DNA of 64,000 nt from Calliopum simillimum (lineage: Eukaryota; Arthropoda; Insecta; Diptera; Lauxaniidae): positions 14,165,329 through 14,229,328 of the forward strand of contig OX638369.1 of NCBI GenBank assembly GCA_951812925.1. Direction: 5' to 3'. The notes under the pieces are model-generated. The model did no database searches and was not told the origin of the DNA. It saw only the letters and a list, made by a program, of their open reading frames with translations. The position numbers were made by a program, and so were the translations under genes. This document shows positions 15,101-27,100 of this stretch, one piece after another (the stretch's first letter is position 1; each line of letters begins with the position of its first letter).

Positions 15101-18100
15101 TTGATTTTGACATGCTCTATTCGATGGACAATCGGTATTCAGTACACATTCGGGACGACAGCCTTCATAAGGATTGCCAAAATACTCCGATAAGCATTGA
15201 CAAGAACCAGCATCACCCCTGGTATCACATTTAGCATTAGCGCCGCATGGGCTTGGATTACAAGGATCCAAACGTTCGGGTATGGGATCACGCACAGGGT
15301 TGCATTGTGAAAATGGTTCACCAGTGAAACCAGCTGCACATAGACACATGGGTGTGTGACTGAAAACGCGGCAATTTGCATTAAGCCCACAGACTCCTGG
15401 GCAAGGATCCGTACATTTTTGGTTGATACATGCCAGTTGTGTAGGACATTCTGAGTTAGAAACACATTCAGGACGACAGTTTGGCGGTGAACCCTGATAA
15501 TTTGGTAGGCAAGAACAAGAAGGTGATTCCCCAACTGGACGACATTCTGAATTAGGACCGCATGGTGAGGGCTGACAAGGGTTAACAGATACAACATCAC
15601 GAACAGGTTCAACTAAAATAGAATTGATTTAAGCATATTTCAATAGTTAGAGAAATAGTTGATGCATACTTTTCTGTTGACAGTAGGCAAATGGATTTCC
15701 CGTCATGCTGGCTGGACATGAACAGAATGGATTGTGGTTAACCACATTGCATAGCGCATTAAAACCACAAGCACCCGCGCATGGATCTTGACACTTCATA
15801 TTTTGGCAGGCCTGATTTTGTGGACAATCCGAGTTTGTGGTACATTCCGGACGGCATTGTGGTGGCACACCCAAATAACCAGTAACGCAAGAGCAAACAG
15901 CTGTTTGTTGCACTACACGACACTGGCTGTTGGGGCCACAGGGTGATGGTTGGCAAGGATTTTGAACTACGAATGCTAGAGAAGAAGAGTTGGTTAAGGA
16001 ACTTTGAATGTGTAATTGATTTGGTGTACTTGGAATAGGACGGCATTCGAAGAAAGCATTTCCTGACATATTCTCCAAGCAACTACACATCGGCACATGA
16101 TTGTTGACCTCGCAGATAGCGTTAGTGCCGCACGTGCCTGGACAAGGATCGACACATTTGTTGCGAATACAAGCTCGATCGCGTGCACAATCAGAGTTCA
16201 GAACACATTCGGGGCGACATTCAGTGTAGGGGTCGCCATGATATTCTGGTATGCATAAACACTGTCCATTATTGCATTGCGTATTGAGACCACATGGTGA
16301 GGGGTTGCAAGGATCATCACGTACAGGTGGGCTGGTCGCTGCATGAAGTTGGATAATATAAGTATTTAAAAAGATTTTTTACTGAATAGAAAGCCTTACG
16401 CTCTGGTGGCTTTGGATTGCAATTGATGAAAGGATTCCCTATGAAACCGTCAACGCAAGCACAAGATGGTGTATGATTAATGACGCGACATATGGTATTC
16501 AAGCCACGGGCACCTTGACAGGGATCGCGACATTTTTGATTGATGCAGGCTTCCTGACTGCGACACTCCGAATTAATAGTACATTCGGGTCGACAACTAG
16601 GTGGTTGCCCTATAAATGTAGGCAAGCAGGTACAGGAAGGCACACCATTCGCATTGCGGCACTCCGCATTGGGTCCACAAGGCGAGGGTACACAAGGATC
16701 CCGATATTCTTCACGTTGTGGTTCTACAGGTTTAGCTATGATGTAAAAGGGAATTTTAGCAAAAACTCATTTCGGTTTGATAATCGTGAGCTTACGTGGT
16801 ATTGGATAACATCTGCTGAAAGCATCTCCGGTAAATTCTGGTAGACAAGTACAGATTGGGCTATGATTTCGCACACGACACTCAGCATTGTTGCCACATG
16901 GATTAGCAGCGCATGGATTAGTGCATTTTTGATTGATGCAAGCCTTATCGGCAGTGCACTCAGAGGAAATAGTACATTCTGGACGACAGGCAGGAGGAGT
17001 ACCAATAAATTCAGGCAAGCAAGAGCAAACAGCTTGACTGTTTACCTCACGGCATTGTGAATTTGGGCCACAGGGCGAAGGCTCACAAGGATTAACATAC
17101 TCCTGACGTATTGCTAAGCGAGAGAAGTAAAAGATAAGTGATATTACAAGGAATGAAACAAAGAAAGTTCTCACGTTCAATAAGTCGCGTGCACAAACGA
17201 TATGGATCTCCCGTATAACCGATGATACAATTACATGACGGCAAATGATTGATCACTTGACATTCTGCATTTTGTCCACAAGTACCCGGGCAAGGATCTT
17301 GACATTTATTTTGCTGACAAGCTCTATTCGATGGACAATCAGAGTTCAGCACACATTCAGGGCGACAACCCTCATATGGATTGCCAAAATATTCTGGCAA
17401 GCAGGTACAAGAACCAGCACCATTACGTTCACGGCACACAGCATTAGCTCCACATGGGCTGGGCTGACATGGTGTACGCACTTCGATAACATCGCGTATG
17501 ATGGGCAAATTACATTGAGAGAATGGATCCCCAATGTAACTATTGACGCAAACACATTGTACCGCATGACTTACGACGTGACATTCAGCATTTAGGCCAC
17601 AACGTCCAGGACAAGGATCAACACATTTCTGGTTGACGCACGCCAAATTGGAAGCGCAATCAGAACTGCTTACGCATTCTGGACGGCAATTTGGTGGTAG
17701 TCCAATATACGTATCAAGGCAAGAGCAAGCGGGTGCCTCACCAATAGGCTTACATTGTGCATATGGGCCACAGGGAGATGGACGACATGGATCGCTAGGT
17801 ATAACATCTCGTACTGGTTCAACTATAAAATTAACATGATCTTATTTCAAAAATGACTTCAAAGAATTTGTAATTTTCTTACTAATGCGTTGACAACCCA
17901 CAAAAGGATTGCCTGTGTATCGCTCGGGACAGCTGCAGTATGGACTGTGGTTGACCACAACACAACGTGCACTTATCCCACATGTACCCGGACAAGGATC
18001 GCGGCATTTTTGATTCAGACACGCCTGTGTTTGTGCACACTCAGAGTTTGATGTACATTCTGGGCGACAAGTAGGAGGGCTACCAATAAATCCTTGTAAA

Positions 18101-21100
18101 CAAGAGCAGGTAGCTTGTTGATTCACTTCACGGCATTGTGAATTGGGGCCACAAGGCGACGGTTGACAAGGGTTGGTTGCAGCAATTTCTTTGGAAACAG
18201 AACAATTTCGACAATATATTAAATGTGAATGCAATGAATACTGACTCGAAACATTACTTTGTACTGGGCTGCAACGTATAAAGGCACTACCCGCAGTGCC
18301 ATCAGGACAACGGCACATAGGTATATGGTTGATAACATCGCAGATAGCATTCTCACCGCAAGTACCCGGACAAGGATTTACGCATTTGCTACGTAAGCAG
18401 GCTTTATCACGTGAACAATCATTATTTAGCACGCATTCAGGACGACATCCAGTATATGGATCCCCATGATATTCAGCGACACAAATACAGGCGCCATTAT
18501 TGCATACTGCGTTGGGTCCGCATGGTGAAGGATTACAGGGATCAACAGGTTCGCCTAATTTTCAAAGGAAGCGCTAAGTGAAAAACATACAAAAACTACT
18601 ATATAGTAGGCGCAACTTACGTTGTGGCGGAGGTGTTGGTGCTAGCCTACAGCTGGTGAATGGATCCCCAGTATAGCCAGTTGGACATACACAAGTGGGT
18701 GTATGATTTATGACACTACACTCGGCTGCAAAGCCGCATGAACCCGGACAAGGATCAATACACTTTTCACGTAAACAAGCCTTATCTGAGGGACATTCCG
18801 CACTGATAGTACACTCAGGATGACAATTGGGTGGTATACCCATAAAAGTTTCAAGGCAAGAACAAGACGGTGCCCCATTCAAATTGCGGCAACGACTGTT
18901 TGGCCCACAAGGTGAAGGTACGCATGGATCACGTTCAATACGTGGTATAACAGGTGGAGGTGCTAAATATGGTCAGAAAAATGTAAATAGTAATCGGAAA
19001 TCCCTAGTAAATTCCATCGTTATCTTACGTGGTATTGCATAACAACGAGTGAATGCATCTCCGGTGTAACCCCTTCTGCACAAGCAAAGTGGACTATGAT
19101 TGCGGACACTACATTCTGCATTAATTCCACAAGTACCAGGGCATGGGTCTTGGCAACGTTGATTAATGCAAGCTTTATCTGAAGCACATTCTGTGCTAAG
19201 CACACATTCTGGTCGACAATTCGGTGAAAGGCCAATGAAATTTTCAACACAAGAGCAGACAGCTTGTCCGTTAAGCTCACGGCATTGTGAGTTTGGACCA
19301 CAAGGTGATGGTCGGCATGGGTTGACCGGCTCTTGTAGACGTATCGCTGATGAAATGTAAAATTATTAAAAAGTGACAAAAGGTATTGGTGGCGTACTGA
19401 TTTTCGGTGAAACTTCTTTTGATAACAATTCGGAAAATTGAATTTGGAAAAAAGGACCGTAATTAGAAGAGATAGTGAAGTGATGCACAAAAGTGTGAAC
19501 ATTTTGTTACTCAAAAGTAATGCTCTTTAATATATAATCGATACTTGACGATAGTAATCGTCATTCTAAAACTTAAATCGTTATTTGAAGGTTTAATTCT
19601 TACGGAATATATCGACTATTTGAAACATTTAAATTTCAAATTGGATGGATAAAGTTGTGAAATTGTTACTCGAAAGAACCGAATAATACTCAAGCTTAAA
19701 AGAGTAATGGAAAACATCGAAACGGTGCTTGAAATATTGAATCAATTCTCGATATTGAAAATCGATACTCGAAGGAACGAAATAAATTTTTTAATTTAGC
19801 GGTACTCATTCAAATTAAAGATTGATACTCGAAAAAAAATTCTGTATCTTCAGAATTTTAAATTAATCGGATCGAAAATATCGCATCAATATGAAAAATC
19901 GAAACAATTAGCAATACAAAAAATTATATACACGAAAATATCGAAAACCAATTTTCTAAATGAAATTGTAAAATCGATATTTGAAAGTAAGGAAATATTG
20001 AATAATCCTTGAAAGAATCGGCTGTTAAACTCTCTCTGTAGAAAGCAATCTGAGAAATTTCACTAAAAATCAAAACCCGCGCCGCTCTAAGCAGCAGCAG
20101 CACCCCATAATTATGTTGCCATCTTACGTTTCGGTCTATCAACTTGACAATATCGATATGGATCTCCAGTAAGGCCAACATTACAGCTACATGTTGGCAC
20201 ATGATTTGTTACAGTACAATATGCATTTGTACCACAAGTGCCGGGGCATGGATCGCGGCACATATTTTGCATGCACGATTTTGTCGATACACAATCAGAA
20301 TTCAAAACGCACTCAGGACGGCAAGATTCATATGGATCACCAAAATGATCTGGTATACATTGGCATGATCCAATGCCATTTCGATCGCGACAAATGGCAT
20401 TCGAACCGCATGGATTGGGTTCGCAGGGCGTGATTTGCTCATTGACAATTCTTTCTGTATGGGGGAAAGAGAGAGAAGATCGTTTGTTTGATTTAGTGAC
20501 ATTTTGTACAAGAAAACAATTTATTTTAGTATTCAAATAAAACACACCTTGGTTACATTTGCGGTTACTTTTGCAGTTAATTTTTGGTGGCAACAATACT
20601 TGTAGTTATTTTTTGCAGCTGACATTTACTTTGGCAGTTACTTTTGTGGTTATCTGTTACTTTTGCAGTTATTTTGCGGTTATTTTTGTGGTTATTTTTG
20701 CAGTTTACAGTTACTTTTGCATTAACGTAAATTGACGATTACAACACTTTTCATATGTAGATATGATGATGTTCTACGCTGTGTTTGTTAAAAATTTCAG
20801 TGGTGCATTTTTTTTTTTTAAATAAAACAAATATTAAGCAAAGTTTTGGTGCAATCGTTGTAGTTTTTGTGCAGTGGTGTGGTGTTTGTTGGTAGTAATG
20901 CGTGTGTTTTTTGTTTCATGAAAAAATTTTTAAAAGTTTTTAGTATTTTTAATTTGTTGACCTATAGATTGAGTACGTTTTAGTAAAACTACAAAATGAT
21001 ATTGGCAAAAGAGTTAAGTTTCAAAAAGGCGTCGCAAAAAGAGAACATAAATCCAACGTTGAGGTGTAAGTACTTTTTTTTTTGTTATAATGTATTTAAT

Positions 21101-24100
21101 AAAGGCATTTTTTGGTAAGTATTGGGTATGACTGACAGTAGCCACTGTCAGTTTTTTGTGTGGTGTATTTTGTGTCTTAAGTTTAAAGTGTTTTTTCACA
21201 TCCAGTTAATGTGATTCGCAAGACCTTAACAGTAAAGCAATAATATGTACTACGAAATCTTTGGGTGTGAGTTAATACGTTTTGCGTATTTCGTTTGTTA
21301 AGGGTTAAAAGCAGATATTCCGTATTTTTGCGGTTATTTTATAGGGAGCAGACAATTTGGTTTAACGCTAATCGGTAGTTTTAGGTGGGGCAGGGTTTTA
21401 TTTGGGATATTACATATGTATGTTGCTATATTTGTACGTCAACTAGTAAATAAGCAAAGGCATTAACTAGGCATTTTCGTAGTTAAAGGTTTAAAAGGCA
21501 ACTACTTACGTAATAAAGGCATAAAAGGCAAAGTACTAATAAAGGCATAAAGGCATTTTTTTTTAAATTATTGGCGTTTGCATTAAGTTTTTTTTATTAT
21601 ATGGCACTAATAGGCATAAGTATAGTTATGTTAATATATAGGTAATAAAATTGTTTAATGGTTTAAAGCCATTATCACTTTCAAAGGCAAAACAAACTCA
21701 GACAATTCGTACAGCGTTTGTGCTCAATTGAAATTAGCATTTTGCTTGTGGTTTTAAGTAATTACAAACAAATAATATATATATATATATATTTTTTTTT
21801 AATAAATAAAACCTTTTTTGCAATGCTTTGTGATAAATTCTTTAAATTACTAAACAGTTTTACAAAAAATGTTACTGTTTTTATTAAAAAATTTTTGTAC
21901 AAATCAGAACTGGCTTGAACGCGAATGGTTTCAACAGCAATTAATTAAGACTTCAATAATAGTTTTATAGTTGTTTAGCTATTAAATTAAGCGCCTAAAA
22001 CTACAAGACATTGCTGTTCTTGTGGTAAGCTTACTTTTTCACATTACCTACTGTTACAAAAATTTAACTTTTTTTTGTTGCATAGCTTTAGGCTTAAGTG
22101 AAGATAAAGTCAAAAAAAGGTACTAAAGTCGTAAACGATTGAAAGCTTCGTTAATTAAGTCGAAAATTGTTTGTAAAGTTAAAAAGTTGATGACGTCTAA
22201 AAAGTTTAAAATTCGAATAATGTTAAAAAATGAACCATTTTTTTCATAGAATCGAAAAATGTTTATTAAGTCCAAAGTTCTGACAAACCCAAAGAATGTT
22301 TTTATTATATATGGCCGCAAAGGGATGATAAGATTAAGATATTATGACAATGTCGAAAATGTCCAAAAGATTTTGATATTATCGAAAAATGTTGAAAAAG
22401 TAGAGAATTTTCGATAAAATCGATAAACATTGTTTAAATCAAGAAACGATGATGGCGACGAATGGTGAAAATTTGACAATTGCTCATAAGACCCAAAAGG
22501 TTTTTAAGGCCGAGCAGGGAAAATGTGTTGATTAAGTCGAAAAATATTGAGTTCGTCAAGAAATGTAGGAAATTGTCGTAAAATGGTAGCAAATGACTCT
22601 GATTTCTCTTCATAATTAATACCTTCAATGGCTGATGACTAGCTGATCTTTTTCATGTGTAATGGCTTTAAAAGCTAATTCTTAGATTTTGAATATTCCA
22701 ATAACATTCAAAAAAGTCATATAAAACTCGAGTAAATTTAAACTTAAGGCCAAAGCTGACATTAAAAGATGCGAAAATTTGAAGATTTTCCCTTTGTATT
22801 TCGACTTAACTGATAACAATGAACATTTTAGATTCATTTCAGTATATCGTATGTTCATTCATAATTATTCTGAATTGAAGAATGGCTAGGTACATTCATT
22901 TGAAACTATTGCACTTTGAACTAACTTGCTTCCGATGCACTAGATTGGCCTTGAAATAATCAGTTTGACCTAAGAAAAAGTACTTTTTCCTATAAATCTA
23001 CTTAATTTTCTATTTCAAAAAACATTTAAAATTGTAAAAGCTCTGTATTAAGTAAACAGTGATTCAAAAATTGTAAGTTTTTTCTATAAAATGTTTCATA
23101 ATGGACTATAAAATGAAAAATATATTTGTGATCATGATGGGCTGAAGACCGTGTATGTATAACTTTGAGAAGTGTTCTTTCTTCGGAATTCTTGCGTACA
23201 GTGAAAAACAAATTGTGTATAAAAACTGTGCTAGTATACATATATGTACTTATTTACTTTATTTACATTTAAAAAAATTTTAAAAATATGCTATTTCCTG
23301 CGTTTTATTCGGAAAAATTTGTGCTGTTTTGTGAAACCTTTTGAACATGTAATTGCGTCGAGTGCACTTACATATATGGGGTATTGTAATACAGTTGCTT
23401 GTTCTAATTTGTATACTTAAATGATGTAGAGCTTGTGAATGGAGCATCGATTTAGAAATTCAAATTTTTGAATTTACAAATTATTATATTTTAACTTTAA
23501 AGAAAAACAATATTGCAGTGGCTAAAAACTACTTATCATTATATATTCACTTTTCTGATTGGACAAACAAAGTTCTTCATCCTATTACAATTAAATTTGA
23601 AAAAATGCGTCCCTTTTGATGTTCTCCTTTTGATTTCTAAAACTTTATAATTTATATCTAATAACTTAACCACCCAGTATTCATTCCAGAATCATGTACT
23701 TTTTTTCACTAATTTCATAATAAATGTTTTTTTCTTTACCATTCCTTTCACAAGCTCTGCAACAATACAAGACGAAACCATTAAATTACTAACAATAAAT
23801 TTTTGCATTAATTCCCCAATTATTAAGCTTTGGTTTGTCTTATATAAGAAAATCAAAAAATCAGTCCTACCTTTAATCGGTTGACAGCCAGTAAACGGAT
23901 CCCCAGTATATCCATTATCGCAGCTACAAATTGGCATATGATTGGCCACAGTACAACGTGCGTTAAAACCGCATGAGCCTTCACATGGATCGGCGCACTT
24001 CTGACGTATACATGCCTTATTCGGCGAACATTCAGGATTAATGGTACATTCCGGACGACAATTTGGTGGTGTACCAATAAATGTTGCTGCACACGAGCAT

Positions 24101-27100
24101 GCTGGAGTATCGGCGATAACTTTACATTCCGAGTTAGGACCACATGGTGATGGTACACAAGGATTGAGTGGTATTGTTGGTAGCTGATCTCGGCGCTCTT
24201 CTTGATAGCAACGCGTAAATGGATCACCAGTATAACCGTTGTTGCAAGTACAAATCGGATTATGATTGATCACCTGACATTTAGCATATTGTCCGCAGGC
24301 ACCAGGACATGGATCAACACATTTCTTTTGTATGCAAGCATTTTGCAATGAACATTCTGAGCTAACTATGCATTCCGGCTTGCAGGAAGGTGGTGAACCC
24401 AACATACCAGGTTGACAGGCGCACACTGCACCAGCTTGTGTTGTATGGCAAAGACTGTTTGGTCCGCATGGGTTCGGTTGACAAGGGTCTGTTGGTGTTG
24501 TGGGCCTGCGTTCTTCGATGCGACAGTTAATAAATGGATCACCGGTGTATCCTTTAGGACAACTACAGGTTGGTATATGATTGAGCACATCACATTGTGC
24601 ACCCTGTCCACAAGTGCCAGGACATGGATCAACACATTTCTTGTTGAGACACGCCTTGTTTGGTGAACAATCTGTGCTAAGCGTACATTCTGGACGGCAA
24701 CCAACATAGGGATCACCTTGATAGTCACGCATGCAGGTGCATACGCCATTATCGCAATCAGCATTGGCACCGCATGGCTGCAGATCGCAAGGATCTGTAG
24801 AAGCTGTTGGTGGTGTTGGAACTTCGACGATCTCAACGCATTGTGAGAATGGATCACCAGTGAAACCGCGACGGCAAATGCAAATTGCAATGTGATTTTG
24901 TGTACGACATTCGGAGTTGAGCCCACAAGAACCTTCACATGGATTGCGACATTTTTCAGCAATACACGATTTATCCGAGGGACAGTCGGTGTTAACAATG
25001 CATTCAGGACGACAGTTCGGTGGTGCACCAATGTAATTGGGTAGACATGAACAAGAGGGCTGATCGCCGTTAGGCCGACATTCCGAGTATAGACCACAAG
25101 GTGATGGTACGCAAGGGTTTCTCGGTCTCGGTTCATCTTTTCGTTTTTCTGGTGGTGGGGTTGGATAGCAACGTGAAAATGGATCTCCGGTCATGTCAAG
25201 TGGACAACTGCAGATTGGATTGTGGTTTATAACTTCGCATTTGGCGTCAATGCCGCAAGTGCCAGCACATGGGTTGGCACACTTGAATTTGTGGCAAGCT
25301 TTATTTTGTGGACACTCTGCGTTGACAGTACATTCAGGCTTGCAGTTGGGTGGAGCGCCAATAAATGATTCGAGACAAGAACAAACTGCCAAGCCGTTTG
25401 ATTCACGACATTTGCTGTTTGGTCCACAAGGTGATGGTTGACATGGTACGGTCACTGTTGGTGGCACTATAGGTATGATTTGGCGTTGACAGTTCGAGAA
25501 TGGATCTCCAGTGTAACCCTCATTGCAGACACAATTGGGTACATGATTTACAGCATAACACTGTGCATTTGAGCCACATATACCCGGGCAAGGATCTTTG
25601 CATTTATTGCGTATGCACGCCTTATCGGTGGGGCAATCAGAACTAAGAACGCACTCTGGACGACAACCTTCGTAGGGATTACCTTGGTAATCGTCAATAC
25701 ACTTGCAGGAGGCAGCACCACTACGTTCGATGCATTCAGCATTTTGTCCACAAGGCGATGGCTCACATGGCTTAATGGGATCTGCTTTTTGTGGTATACA
25801 TTGTACAAACGCGTTACCAGCAAAACCAGCGGGGCACGAACAGGACACAGTATGGCTTATGACGCGGCATTCTGCATTTGTACCGCATGAACCAGGACAT
25901 GGGTCACGGCACTTATTATTGATACACGCCTCTGTTGATGCACAATCTGGATTGATGATACATTCGGGGCGGCAATTTGGTGGCGATCCAAAGAATTCGG
26001 GCAAACATTGGCAGGATGGTCCACTTGCAGTTGTCTTGCAAATTGAGTTCGGTCCACATGGTGATGGGAAACATGGATCACGTGGTATCTGCTTATCCTC
26101 TGGTGGTGGCGGTGGTATATCAAAGCAACGTTTGAAGGGATCTCCTGTTTTCCCAGGTGGACACCCGCAAATCGGACTGTGATTGATAACTTCACAACGT
26201 GACTCAATTCCACAGGATCCAGCACATGGGTCAACACATTTCTTATTGACACAAGCTTGGAGTGCAGAACATTCACTTGATACAACACATTCTGGTCGGC
26301 ATTGCGGTGGTGCACCAACAAAGCCGTCCAAGCATGAGCAGACAGCATGATTATTAATATCACGGCATTGACTGTTTGCACCACAGGGTGATGGCGAGCA
26401 TGGTTGTTGCACTTTTTCCACATCCTTTGGTTTTGGACGACAACTGCTAAATGGATCACCTTCGTAACCCTGCACACAAGCGCAAACAGGTATATGATTG
26501 TTGACTTCACATACCGCATTGACACCACATGTACCGGGGCATGGATCAACACATCTATTACGCATACAGGCCTGATTACGTTGACAATCAGCGGAAAGCG
26601 TACATTCGGGACGGCAACTGTCATAGGGGTTACCTTGATAGTTGTCTTGACAGCGACATTCCCCATTAAAGCAATCGGCATTTGGTCCACATGGATTGGG
26701 GTCACAAGGATCGGTGGATTGTTTTGTTCCTTCGGTGACTGGTGGTGATAGAGTGCAGCGCACAAATGGATCCCCGGTGTAACCATCAAGACAATTACAG
26801 ATTGGCACATGGTTTAGTACATGGCATCTAGCTTCGAAACCACAGGAGCCGGGGCAAGGATCGCGACATTTCTGATTGATGCATGCCTCGGTTGGGCCGC
26901 ATTCTGCGTTGAGCACACATTCAGGACGGCAATTTGGTGGTGAGCCAATATAATCTGCCAGACATGAACAAGCTGGGCTGCTGCCGACAATTTGACATCT
27001 AGAATTAGGTCCACACGGCGATGGCACACATGAAGGTGGACGTTCTGTAGGCTCTGGATCGTGAGTAATAGCTGGAAATAAAAAAAATGTATTAATACAC

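Larger units (their letters stand above)
192..19346 (-). repeat. Six-module higher-order repeat, eight full copies plus one partial
   Basis: Each copy encodes modules 1-2-3-4-5-6 in order. Lower ends of type-1 module exons fall at 2974, 5421, 7636, 9958, 12438, 14595, 16796 and 19029, so copies are 2157-2480 bp apart. Summed coding length per copy is 1905-1923 nt from my exon boundaries. Confidence 0.85.
20455..23870 (-). other. dpy intron (3416 bp)
   Basis: AT-rich, no exon recognised. Holds short low-complexity arrays at 20553-20725, 21456-21560, 21774-21791 and about 22120-22600, described separately. Confidence 0.7.

Noticed and set aside
1..20454. CRISPR-like regularly spaced repeats
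   Set aside because: The regular spacing comes from protein modules and short introns in a eukaryotic gene, with no short identical direct repeats and unique spacers.
23692..23870. C-terminal extension of the ten-module frame
   Set aside because: After the phase-1 donor at 23870 the translation loses cysteines and becomes Lys/Ile-rich, so it is intronic read-through rather than a gene end.
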